From contig NZ_BBMP01000004.1 in NCBI RefSeq assembly GCF_000755245.1, forward strand, positions 32,736-96,735: 64,000 nt of DNA, read 5' to 3'. The translations under genes and the position numbers were made by a program. Position 1 is the first letter of the stretch. Every line of letters begins with the position of its first letter. The notes under the pieces were generated by a model that made no database searches, was not told the DNA's origin, and worked only from the letters and a program-made list of their open reading frames with translations. This stretch comes from Halococcus sediminicola (lineage in GTDB: Archaea > Halobacteriota > Halobacteria > Halobacteriales > Halococcaceae). Below are positions 24,359 to 31,929 of this stretch, piece by piece.

Positions 24359-24570
24359 AGCAGGTAACTGTAAGTCTGGACGACGAGACAGCACAGGCCC
24401 TTAAAGAATCGATTGACCGACGGCGCGACCGCGTAGAATTGCAACGACTACGTTTCGCTAATGGTGCCAGCACTACGTCACAAGTAGAGGAACTATCGGA
24501 AGGACACGACACGGATCTCCCCGACGCGGTACGTGCATCGATTCAGTACACTCTCGATGACTTAGAATGA
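24355..24570 (+). CDS. Second RHH-like small protein
   Basis: The 71-residue product (starting MKQVTVSLDD) begins with a beta-strand-like KQVTVSLDDETAQALKESI, typical of the RHH start, followed by basic residues RRRDRVELQRLR. It overlaps the upstream and downstream genes by 4 bp (ATGA), implying coupled translation. Function is unknown beyond a likely DNA-binding role, and its spacing suggests a complex with its neighbours. Confidence 0.62.
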   Translation: MKQVTVSLDDETAQALKESIDRRRDRVELQRLRFANGASTTSQVEELSEGHDTDLPDAVRASIQYTLDDLE

Positions 24571-24791
24571 TTGACGTTTCCGCCGAGAACATTGAGGAGA
24601 ACAGTAGCGACGACGAACCCATTACGGTCGAAACGGAGCACCGAGAGGAATTGAGTCGAGAGGCCTACGACCGAGAACTTGTGAAGCGGGTCGCCGAGTT
24701 GAACGACCTTACGCCAGAGCATGTAATGTCCCGTCGGACCGTTATGCTCGACATGAGTGAGTTGTCGGTAGAACCCGGTGACTTCGAGTAG
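24567..24791 (+). CDS. Small acidic hypothetical protein of the element operon
   Basis: The 74-residue product (starting MIDVSAENIE) is acidic in its first half (EENSSDDEPITVETEHREEL) and continues as a helical segment with MSRRTVMLDMSEL. Its start overlaps the preceding gene by 4 bp and the next starts directly after its stop. No domain is recognised. It could be an accessory factor for the RHH proteins. Confidence 0.6.
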   Translation: MIDVSAENIEENSSDDEPITVETEHREELSREAYDRELVKRVAELNDLTPEHVMSRRTVMLDMSELSVEPGDFE

Positions 24792-25085
24792 ATGTTTGAC
24801 TTATTCGGGGAGGAAACTGAAATGGCTACAATAGAGTTTGGGGAGGTGGAAGCATACCACCTCCTATACCGAATCGAGAAAGGCGGAACGAATCACGAAT
24901 ACTCTACATACGTGGACATGCACGGGCACAATCTGGGTTCGGACGGACGGGTAAACGTCGACCTGAATATTGACCCGGATGAGTCCGAATTTGACGCTGA
25001 TACTATCCGCGAGGGGGAGCAGTTCCTTGAAGCACTAATTGATGAGCAGTGCGACCTTCCGTCGGCAAAATTCAGACACGAATAG
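24792..25085 (+). CDS. Hypothetical protein, last gene of the element operon
   Basis: The 97-residue product (starting MFDLFGEETE) begins at the base after the preceding stop. It has no recognised domain but an ordered alpha/beta-like text, EVEAYHLLYRIEKGG and DGRVNVDLNIDPDE. The C-terminus carries QFLEALIDEQCDLP. The four-gene unit is convergent with the recombinase gene. The 154-bp gap to the recombinase stop holds no gene I can see. Confidence 0.62.
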   Translation: MFDLFGEETEMATIEFGEVEAYHLLYRIEKGGTNHEYSTYVDMHGHNLGSDGRVNVDLNIDPDESEFDADTIREGEQFLEALIDEQCDLPSAKFRHE

Positions 25086-25239
25086 AGGGATCGACAGTTT
25101 AGACCCCCTGAGGACCGGCCCTTTCGGCAGTAAAAATCCCATACCCACGAGCGCAGGGAATACACCTTAATAGAGATGGATCTGGGAACCGGCTAATCGC
25201 CAGAGGGGGACGTCGCTGCAAATACACAAATCGGCCGAT

Positions 25240-26238
25240 CTACTCGGTTCCGGGGCCGTATTTGCGGGTCATATCACGGACATCGGTTGTAGCAATATCC
25301 AAATACCTTTCGGTCGTATCTAACTTACTGTGGCCCAATACTTTTTGCAGTGTCCGAACGTCCATGCCGTTACGGAGCGATTGGACGGCCCCCGTGTGGC
25401 GAAGCGTGTGGCTGGTTACTCGCATATGGTCTTTCCCGCCGTGGTCGGTGTATAGATGTTCCTGTATGCCAGCATCTTCGGCCGACTGCTGGATAATCCT
25501 ATTAAATGTATGGTCGTTTATATACTCCGACCTATGCGTCGGGAACAGGTATCCTGCGTCGGATTTGGCATACCCCTCGCGGTAGATATCAATCCATTGG
25601 TCTAACAAGAAATTCAGTGACGGTTGATAGTACACGGTCCGATTGAGGTGGGTCTTATCCGCCCGGATCTTGATGCTTCTCTCCTCGCGGTCTATGTCTG
25701 TCAGACGGATTTGCACCAATTCGCCCCTCCTAAGCATCGTCTGATATGCGAGACGGATTAGTAACTCATTACGGAGCGGTGGGTCGCGGACGTGCTCGCA
25801 GATGGCCTGTACCTCTTCCGGCGTAATGCTGTGTATGTCTTCCCGCAGTGCCTGCGATTTCTCGGTCCCCTTTCGTAGTGCCGACCAATCCGATATATCT
25901 AATTCGTCGGTAGGGTTCTCCGGTGCGGTCGGAACGTCGAACCCTTCGGCCTGCATGTCGGCCAATTCGCCGTAGAACTTTGATACCGCGTTCCGGCGCA
26001 TTTTGACCATACTCACAGAATAGTCGTCCTGTAGCATCTTACGGAGGTGTACCCGCAAATCTGCTGTAGTCACGTCGAAGGGGTCAATATCGTTGTCTGC
26101 GAGGTACCGGAGCCAGTAGCGGATCGAGTAGGTGTATCGTTCTGCCGTACCCGCCGTGTTCGTGACCGTGACCCTATCCTTAAATCCATCTAACAGGTTC
26201 TCATATTCCGTGTCGGGGACCGTCTTTTGCGCTGGCAT
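25240..26238 (-). CDS. Tyrosine recombinase (integrase)
   Basis: The 332-residue protein has the full catalytic set of tyrosine recombinases: R170 (MLRRGEL), K195 (ADKTH), H277/R280 (HTLRH), H303 (LGHS) and Y312 (TERYLD). It has a SAM-like core-binding N-domain. It would bind the core repeats and catalyse insertion and excision at pilB. The gene overlaps the RHH-like gene by one base. Transcription runs away from the right core, in the same direction as the pilB promoter fragment. Confidence 0.95.
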   Translation of the reverse strand: MPAQKTVPDTEYENLLDGFKDRVTVTNTAGTAERYTYSIRYWLRYLADNDIDPFDVTTADLRVHLRKMLQDDYSVSMVKMRRNAVSKFYGELADMQAEGFDVPTAPENPTDELDISDWSALRKGTEKSQALREDIHSITPEEVQAICEHVRDPPLRNELLIRLAYQTMLRRGELVQIRLTDIDREERSIKIRADKTHLNRTVYYQPSLNFLLDQWIDIYREGYAKSDAGYLFPTHRSEYINDHTFNRIIQQSAEDAGIQEHLYTDHGGKDHMRVTSHTLRHTGAVQSLRNGMDVRTLQKVLGHSKLDTTERYLDIATTDVRDMTRKYGPGTE

Positions 26239-26753
26239 TAGTTGCCACCCCTTCGGAAGTAAACGGTCCGTGGTTCGGACCCATCGGGTGGGGCATTGGT
26301 GGCCGACGAGACGCCTGCGGTCTCACCGGTAAGGGTCCCAAGAGCGTCCGTAACGTCGGACTCATCGGCCCCGATACGGCGGGCTATGTCCTCGGCAGTA
26401 ATACCGTCTCCGCGCGACCGGGGTTCGCCTTCCGGTAGCATTTCATACACTACTTTCCGGAAGTCATACCCTTCGGCTGAATCCTGCTCGCGTTCGACAG
26501 CACCCATCCGGTCTTGTAGGTCCGTTACCTTGTTATCGATTTGAGTTAGTGCGCTCAAGATCTCGCCTGTTGCTTCCGAACCTTGCTCCGTACGGTCGGA
26601 CGTGTCCTGTCCGTCGGACCCGGCCATGTGCTCCGTGACGGAGAGTCGTATCAGGTGGGATAAACTACTGGTTTCGGCCGATTCTTGGGCGTACTGCTCC
26701 CACTCCTCTTTCGTACCGGGTGAGACTTGTAGGTTGATTTGGGTCCGTCCCAT
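26238..26753 (-). CDS. RHH-like protein next to the recombinase (possible directionality factor)
   Basis: The 171-residue protein starts MGRTQINLQVSPGTK. A strand-helix-helix segment (TQINLQV, KEEWEQYAQ, SSLSHLIRLSVTEHM) suggests an RHH fold at residues 3-45. A coiled-coil-like stretch (ILSALTQIDNKVTDLQDRM) and a winged-helix-like domain (GITAEDIARRIGADESDVTDAL) follow. A longer frame runs through the right core and is rejected. Its promoter could be a TATA-like element 22-27 bp upstream, or read-through from pilB. It probably controls recombination direction, an inference from its position. Confidence 0.72.
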   Translation of the reverse strand: MGRTQINLQVSPGTKEEWEQYAQESAETSSLSHLIRLSVTEHMAGSDGQDTSDRTEQGSEATGEILSALTQIDNKVTDLQDRMGAVEREQDSAEGYDFRKVVYEMLPEGEPRSRGDGITAEDIARRIGADESDVTDALGTLTGETAGVSSATNAPPDGSEPRTVYFRRGGN

Positions 26754-26792
26754 ATCCCTACTATGGACCGGGGTGATATAGAACTTTCCTAT

Positions 26793-26807
26793 ACTTGCGA
26801 AACAGTA
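26793..26807 (+). repeat. Possible right recombinase-arm motif ACTTGC-N3-ACAGTA
   Basis: The motif abuts and shares one base with the right core repeat and resembles 20350-20365 with one base less spacing. It lies within about 40 bp of the RHH-like gene start, so it could also be an operator for that gene. Confidence 0.4.
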
Positions 26808-26817
26808 ACTGCCGGAT
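26807..26817. repeat. Right attachment core (attR-like), AACTGCCGGAT
   Basis: This is an exact 11-bp match to 20335-20345. The pilB N-terminal fragment reads into it in frame (Thr-Ile-Arg-Gln) and then continues for about 15 element-encoded residues before a stop. Confidence 0.88.
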
Positions 26818-27884
26818 GGTATAATTGGTGCCGTGGTCGGACACCTCGTAGCCGAGCGTGAGCTGGGCGCGCGACCCATCCGGAAGGGTGGCATCGACCT
26901 GTGGCTGGCGTTTCGAGATGCCCTTGCCCGAGCGCTGGGCGAGTTTTACGACGAAATCGTCGAGGTCGCGCTCGCCGTGATGGACGTTCGTGATGAGTTG
27001 CTCGCGGTCGGCATGGTAGACGAAGACCGGAGAATCGTACCCGTCACACGAGATGTCCTCGACGTTGACGTCGTGTTTGATGCCGTCGATGCGCTCGTAG
27101 CCGATGAAATCGCGTTTGAGATAGTAGAGCAGTTTCTCGACTTGATACTCGGTGAGCGTTTTCGAATCCTCGTCGAGCACCGCCGGTTCCGGGCGGGCCG
27201 CGATACCCGAAAACCCCGACCCGTCGTGGGTATCGCCCGCGTCGTTGCCGAACAATCCTTTCAACTTCCCGAACAGCCCCGAACTCCCCGCGCCGGCGAT
27301 GGAGCCGTCGTAGAGGTCGTAGCGGTCGAGCAGGCGGCCGGTCTCGGCCTCGATGACGTCCGCGCGCTCGAACTCGTCGCCCCCCACGATACTCTCGTCG
27401 CCCGAATACGTGATACCGGTCTTGAGTTTCCCGGTGAAAAACGCCTGTAGCTCCGACTCGATGGGCGTGAGGTGTGGCTCGACGAGGTAGTATTTCTCCT
27501 CGTTTTCGCGCGTGGAATGGAAGATGACGACGAACGAGTAGGGTTCGTTGACCCAGTAGCGTGTCACTTCGCGGAAGTGGGGTTTGCGCTCGATCGGGAC
27601 GGCCTTTTCGAGGTCGTAGCGGTTCGCGACCGTCGTCCGCCCGTCCGCCCCGGTGAAAAATCCGTCCTCGTCGCAGTCGGCGCTCGTCTCGACGGTCCGA
27701 GCAGCGACGACGCCGGCGAGGGCGTGTCCGGTTTCGGCCGCGTCCGCGAGGCGACTTTCGATCGCTTCGACGCCGACGTCGTTCGCGCCATCCGGCATTG
27801 CCGAGGGTGGCCGCGGTATCGTACAAAAACCCTCACACCGGTCGAGAACGATACCGTTTACCCGACTCCGAAAGTATTCTCGGT

Positions 27885-29114
27885 ATGAATACGGTCCTTC
27901 TTCTCGTCGGTCTCGCGGTCGCGGTCTTCGTCGGATTCAACATCGGCGGTTCCTCGACGGGCGTCGCGTTCGGGCCGGCAGTAGGGAGCCGGCTCGTCTC
28001 GAAGACGGGCGCGGCCGCGCTCTTTACGCTCTTCGCGCTCGTTGGCGGCTGGACGGTCGGACGCAACGTCGTGGCGACGATGGGCGGCGACATCGTCCCA
28101 TCGAGCGCGTTCACGCTCGCGGCGAGCGTCGGCGTGCTCTTTTTCGTCGGGCTTGCCCTGCTCATCTCGAATCTCTTTGGAGTACCTGCCTCGACCTCGA
28201 TGACTGCCGTCGGCGCGATCGCGGGGCTGGGTCTCGCGAGCGGGAACCTGGACTGGGAAGTGATGGGGCGCATCGTCTCGTGGTGGCTCGTCGCTCCGGT
28301 GGTAGCGTTCTGGGTCTGTGCGGTCGTCGGCCGGTATCTCTACCCCTATCTCGAAGCGTGGTTCGCGCTCGACCGATCCGACAGCGCGCTGTTCGACGTC
28401 GACCGCTCGGGCACCGTGCCGATACCGCGACTCGCCGAGAACACCCGACCCAAGGAAGTGTTCTGGAGCGGCGTCGTCCTCGCCATCAGCTGCTATATGG
28501 CCTTCTCGGCCGGTGCGTCGAACGTCGCCAACGCGGTCGCGCCGCTGGTCGGCAACGGCGCGATCACCATCGACCAGGGCGTCCTCATCGCCGCCGGAGC
28601 CATCGCCATCGGCGCGTTCACCATCGCTCGGCGCACCCTCGACACCATCGGGAACGACCTCACCGACCTTCCACTGCTGGCGTCGCTCATCGTCGCCAGC
28701 GTGAGCGCCTCCATCATCACGATCCTCTCACAACTAGGCATCCCGGCGAGTCTGGCCGTCAGCGCGACGATGTGCATCGTGGGGCTGGGCTGGGGACGGG
28801 CGACGCGAACGACGACCATCGCCGACGCCGCCTCGGCGGCCATCCAAGGTGAAGAAAGCGCGACCCTTTCAACTGGGGCGCTCGCCGCGGAGACACCGGA
28901 GCGCGCCGAGGGCGCAGGCGGCACCGCCGACGGCGGCCGGCCGGAGCGCGTCCGTCCCATCGGCGACGAGGAGCCGACCGACCTCACCGCACAGGACCTC
29001 TTCGACCCGTCGGCCACGGGAAGAGTGGTGATGCTCTGGATTCTCACCCCCTCGCTGTCGGCGATCGCCTCCTACCTGCTCTTTCGCGTCTTCCCCGTCT
29101 ACGGCGGGGCGTAA
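27885..29114 (+). CDS. Inorganic phosphate permease, PiT family
   Basis: The 409-residue protein is a PiT-family permease: an N-terminal half with FNIGGSSTGVAFGPAVGSR, a repeated second half with GASNVANAVAPLVGNGAI, and about ten membrane segments separated by a hydrophilic loop (about residues 320-380). PiT carriers import phosphate with a cation. The start is the ATG at 27885; the upstream frame is part of the promoter region of the divergent pilB. A long insert near residues 325-380 (ESATLSTGALAAETPERAEG) is not typical but not unusual for haloarchaea. Confidence 0.92.
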   Translation: MNTVLLLVGLAVAVFVGFNIGGSSTGVAFGPAVGSRLVSKTGAAALFTLFALVGGWTVGRNVVATMGGDIVPSSAFTLAASVGVLFFVGLALLISNLFGVPASTSMTAVGAIAGLGLASGNLDWEVMGRIVSWWLVAPVVAFWVCAVVGRYLYPYLEAWFALDRSDSALFDVDRSGTVPIPRLAENTRPKEVFWSGVVLAISCYMAFSAGASNVANAVAPLVGNGAITIDQGVLIAAGAIAIGAFTIARRTLDTIGNDLTDLPLLASLIVASVSASIITILSQLGIPASLAVSATMCIVGLGWGRATRTTTIADAASAAIQGEESATLSTGALAAETPERAEGAGGTADGGRPERVRPIGDEEPTDLTAQDLFDPSATGRVVMLWILTPSLSAIASYLLFRVFPVYGGA

Positions 29115-29200
29115 CCGACGCAGACAAACGAACCGCGTCCCAGGTTGTCGACGATCCGTCGTAGGTCACGCCATCGTTCACCAGGGCTCGCAGTCGCTGT

Positions 29201-29224
29201 CGACTGTCGCATTTCCGACAGTCG
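29201..29224. repeat. Perfect 9-bp inverted repeat CGACTGTCG-N6-CGACAGTCG
   Basis: It lies between the phosphate permease and the repeat lipoprotein gene, 47 bp before its ATG. It has no T-run, so it could be a terminator of the permease or a binding site for regulation of the lipoprotein. Confidence 0.65.
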
Positions 29225-29271
29225 ATGCTTCGAGACCGGACGATTATATGCCGGTCACGTGTTGGTGAGAC

Positions 29272-30162
29272 ATGAAACGATCAATTAGCACCGTCCTCCT
29301 CGTGATGTTGGTGGTGTCAGCTGGTTGTTCGGGTCTCGCCAAAAACGATGGCGAATCAACCGCGACATCGACAGTCATCCGGGAGTCCAAGACACCGACG
29401 GCAACAGTGGCAAACGCGACGGCTGTCGATCCGAGTGAAACACCGACCACGGCAGCGACCGAGACGTCCGATGCCACGATCGCACCGACGGCAACACCGA
29501 CTGCGACACTGACGGAGACGGAGACGACGATGGACGCTCATACGATGAAAATAGAAGCCGTGGGCGACGGTACGTCAAGCTATACGATCTATGACGTGGG
29601 TGACGGTGCGAAGGCCGCAGCAGGAACTGAGAAAACGGATTCGGTCGTTGCAAACGACTCGGCAACTTACGCCACGGGTATTACCGGAGAACAGGCCGCA
29701 GACACCTTCGATATCCGGGCCGAGAGCGTCGGGCAGGTCGTGAACAACGGGACGGCAACGCTCAAGCTATACATCGACGGGGAGCTACGGGGGACGTACG
29801 AGCCGAACGAGAACGCGAGCCCATCGACCACTACAGTAGACAATGGTAGGCCTGCTCACAATCTCACGATACGAGCCGTCGATGGTGGGACGTCACAATA
29901 CGTTGCGAACGGTGTCGGCGAAAGTGCGTATCCCGTTCAGGACACTGAGAAAACGGATACGATAGTGAGCACGGAAAACGACGGGAGCTTCCCGACGGCA
30001 AAGGGCATTACCGGTGATCACGCCAAGGACACGTACAGAGTCGAGTGGCCGTACCTCGAAGGCTTCTCCAACGACGGCAACGCCACACTACAGGTGTATA
30101 TCGACGGGGAACTGAGAACGACGGTCGGACCGGGCGAGGTCGATCCGATGAATGGTCCGTAG
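29272..30162 (+). CDS. Thr-rich lipoprotein with two repeated domains
   Basis: The 296-residue protein has a lipoprotein signal with lipobox VSAGC (Cys19). A Thr/Ala/Ser-rich linker (about residues 30-85) is likely glycosylated. Two copies of an approximately 85-residue domain follow: HTMKIEAVGDGTSSYTIYDV...TLKLYIDGELRG (first) and HNLTIRAVDGGTSQYVANGV...TLQVYIDGELRT (second). Related repeats are often surface-exposed beta domains. It is anchored outside the cell by lipid. Several NxT/S sites support glycosylation. Function is unknown. Confidence 0.82.
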   Translation: MKRSISTVLLVMLVVSAGCSGLAKNDGESTATSTVIRESKTPTATVANATAVDPSETPTTAATETSDATIAPTATPTATLTETETTMDAHTMKIEAVGDGTSSYTIYDVGDGAKAAAGTEKTDSVVANDSATYATGITGEQAADTFDIRAESVGQVVNNGTATLKLYIDGELRGTYEPNENASPSTTTVDNGRPAHNLTIRAVDGGTSQYVANGVGESAYPVQDTEKTDTIVSTENDGSFPTAKGITGDHAKDTYRVEWPYLEGFSNDGNATLQVYIDGELRTTVGPGEVDPMNGP

Positions 30163-30265
30163 GAGCCGGAAACGACCGATGAGTTGATGACGACTGTCGT
30201 GTTCGCTACGACGAGGGTTTCGGGGCACAGATCGTTGCCGTAACGTACGGGTCGGCGAGCCGTGC

Positions 30266-31405
30266 TCAGTCGAGAAATCGTTCGATCCTGTCCATCGCCT
30301 CGCGCAACTCCCCGATGCCCGTCGCGTACGACACTCGGAGATGGCCCTCGCCGCCAGCGCCGAAGATATCTCCTGGGACGACCGCCACGCCCTCGGATTC
30401 GAGCAGCGCCTCGGCGAACGCCTCGGCATCTTCCCACGGACTCTCGGGAAAGACGTAGAACGCGCCCTTGGCCGTGAAGCAGTCGATACCCATCTCGTCG
30501 AACCGGGAGAGGACGAACCGGCGACGGCGGTCGTACTGGTTGCACATCTCTCTCACCTGTGCCTCGCAGTTGTCGAGTGCGTCGAGAGCGGCGTATTGAG
30601 CCGTCGTCGGGGCCGACAGCATCGAATACTGGTGGACGCGGTTCATCGCCCGAATCCCCTCGGGCGGGGCGAGCGCGTAGCCCAGTCGCAGACCGGTCAT
30701 CGCGTACGCCTTCGAGAAGCCGTTGAAGACGACCGTGCGCTCGCGCATCCCCGGCAGGGTCGCTATCGAGGTGTGCTCGCCCTCGTAGGTCAAGTCCGCA
30801 TAAATCTCGTCGGCGAGCACGGTCAGATCGTGCTCGCGGGCGAAGTCGGCGATCGGTTCGAGGTCGCGCTCGCTCATCGTCGCCCCCGTCGGGTTGTTCG
30901 GATAGCAGAACACAAGCGCCTCGGCGTCGCCTGCACCGTGTTCGCGGAGTGCCTCAACGGTGAGTTCGAAGTCGTCCGCTTCTCTGGTGGGAATCGGCAC
31001 CGGTTCGCCGCCGGCGAAAGTTACGCCCGGCACGTACGAGACGTAGGATGGCTGGGCGACCGCCACCCGATCCCCCGGATCGACGAACGCGCGAAAAGCC
31101 ACGTCGATGGCCTCGCTCGCGCCGGCGGTCACGAGCACCTCCTCGTCGGGGTCGTAATCGAGACCGTACTGTGCCGCCGCCCGCTCGGCGATGGCCTCTC
31201 TGAGCGACGCCATCCCGCGATTGGCGGTGTAGGAGGTGCGACCGTGCTCCAGCGAGTCGATAGCCGCCTCGCGCGCGCTCCACGGTGCGGTGAAGTCCGG
31301 CTCGCCGACCCCCAGCGAGATGACGTCGTCCATCTCCTCGGCGAGTTCGAAGAATCGGCGGATTCCGGATGGTGGCACCCGCTCGACCCGCTCGGACGTT
31401 TTCAT
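30266..31405 (-). CDS. Pyridoxal-phosphate aminotransferase (class I/II, aspartate aminotransferase fold)
   Basis: The 379-residue protein has the fold-type I marks: VTAGASEAIDVAFRA, YPNNPTG, ADEIYADLTY, the PLP-lysine FNGFSKAYAMTGLRLG and a C-terminal LRVSYATG. It transfers amino groups between amino and 2-oxo acids; substrate specificity is not resolved from sequence. Its start codon overlaps the stop of the Lrp-like regulator (ATGA), so both come from one transcript and the regulator probably controls an amino-acid pathway. It starts at MKTSERVERV. Confidence 0.92.
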   Translation of the reverse strand: MKTSERVERVPPSGIRRFFELAEEMDDVISLGVGEPDFTAPWSAREAAIDSLEHGRTSYTANRGMASLREAIAERAAAQYGLDYDPDEEVLVTAGASEAIDVAFRAFVDPGDRVAVAQPSYVSYVPGVTFAGGEPVPIPTREADDFELTVEALREHGAGDAEALVFCYPNNPTGATMSERDLEPIADFAREHDLTVLADEIYADLTYEGEHTSIATLPGMRERTVVFNGFSKAYAMTGLRLGYALAPPEGIRAMNRVHQYSMLSAPTTAQYAALDALDNCEAQVREMCNQYDRRRRFVLSRFDEMGIDCFTAKGAFYVFPESPWEDAEAFAEALLESEGVAVVPGDIFGAGGEGHLRVSYATGIGELREAMDRIERFLD

Positions 31406-31890
31406 GGCGAGACCGAGAGCCGGTCGTCGTCGTGACCATCGTCGAACTCGATGCCGCGCTCCTTGTACGACTCCATCAGGTAGTGGGTCACGGTCTGGGT
31501 GATCTCGGGCACGGGCGCGACCTTCTCGGAGACGAATCTGGAGACGTCGCCCATCGAATCGGCCTCCACAGTGACCGAAAAGTCGTACTCGCCGCTGACG
31601 AGCCTGAGCGACTGGATCTCCGGAAAGCCGACGAGCCGGTCGGCGATGTCGTCGTAACCCGTCTCGCGGTCGAGCGTGACGTTGCACTCGACCAGCGCGC
31701 GCACCGGCTCCTCGTCCGTCCGTCGCCAGTCGACGACTGCCTGATAGCCCCGGACGACGCCCTCGGCTTCGAGGGTCTCGATACCGTCGACGACGTCACC
31801 CTCGTCGGTACCGAGCATGCGTGCGAGGTCGGCGGTCGTATAGCGCGCGTTCTCACGGAGCAACGAAAGCAGTTCCGCGCGGGAGTCCAT
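31402..31890 (-). CDS. Lrp/AsnC-family transcriptional regulator
   Basis: The 162-residue protein has an N-terminal winged HTH (LLRENARYTTADLARMLG, GDVVDGIETLEAEGVVRGYQ) and a C-terminal RAM/ligand domain with LVSGEYDFSVTVEADS. It overlaps the aminotransferase start by 4 bp (ATGA). Such regulators sense amino acids and often control a nearby gene; here it is likely to regulate the aminotransferase. The start is the ATG at 31890. Confidence 0.92.
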   Translation of the reverse strand: MDSRAELLSLLRENARYTTADLARMLGTDEGDVVDGIETLEAEGVVRGYQAVVDWRRTDEEPVRALVECNVTLDRETGYDDIADRLVGFPEIQSLRLVSGEYDFSVTVEADSMGDVSRFVSEKVAPVPEITQTVTHYLMESYKERGIEFDDGHDDDRLSVSP

Positions 31891-31929
31891 ACAGCGACGC
31901 CAGCGCCGCGGGACAAAAGCGTTCCGTCG

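Larger units (their letters stand above)
20335..26817. mobile_element. 6.47-kb integrated element interrupting pilB
   Basis: The element is bounded by the 11-bp direct repeat AACTGCCGGAT at 20335-20345 and 26807-26817, with 6472 bp from repeat to repeat. It splits pilB inside Ile-Arg-Gln codons lying in the repeat itself, in the same frame on both sides. Base composition is much lower in GC than the host. It encodes a tyrosine recombinase, an adjacent RHH-like protein, several tiny Zn-binding and RHH-like proteins, and a hairpin-rich region. No replication, capsid or relaxase gene was recognised, so it may be an integrative element, a satellite or a plasmid remnant. The 11-bp core is inferred from one copy of the locus. 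Confidence 0.93.
26761..27798 (-). pseudogene. pilB: PilB secretion ATPase, N-terminal part, separated by the integrated element
   Basis: The 345-residue product includes the N-terminal half of PilB-type ATPases: YYLVEPHLTP, DISCDGYDSPVFVYH, DDFVVKLAQRSGKGIS, DATLPDGSRAQLTLG and SDHGTNYTIRQ. After IRQ it reads into element DNA for 15 residues and stops at 26761. Its partner (19221-20345) holds the Walker A and B sites. Joined at the repeats they form one frame of about 701 codons. The pilB promoter would be upstream of 27798, divergent from the phosphate permease gene. The recombinase unit lies directly downstream. Confidence 0.93.

Noticed and set aside
26754-26894. An N-terminal extension of the RHH-like gene through the right core.
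   Set aside because: It would read the pilB DNA in the wrong frame and has no domain. The inner ATG at 26753 starts an RHH-type sequence.
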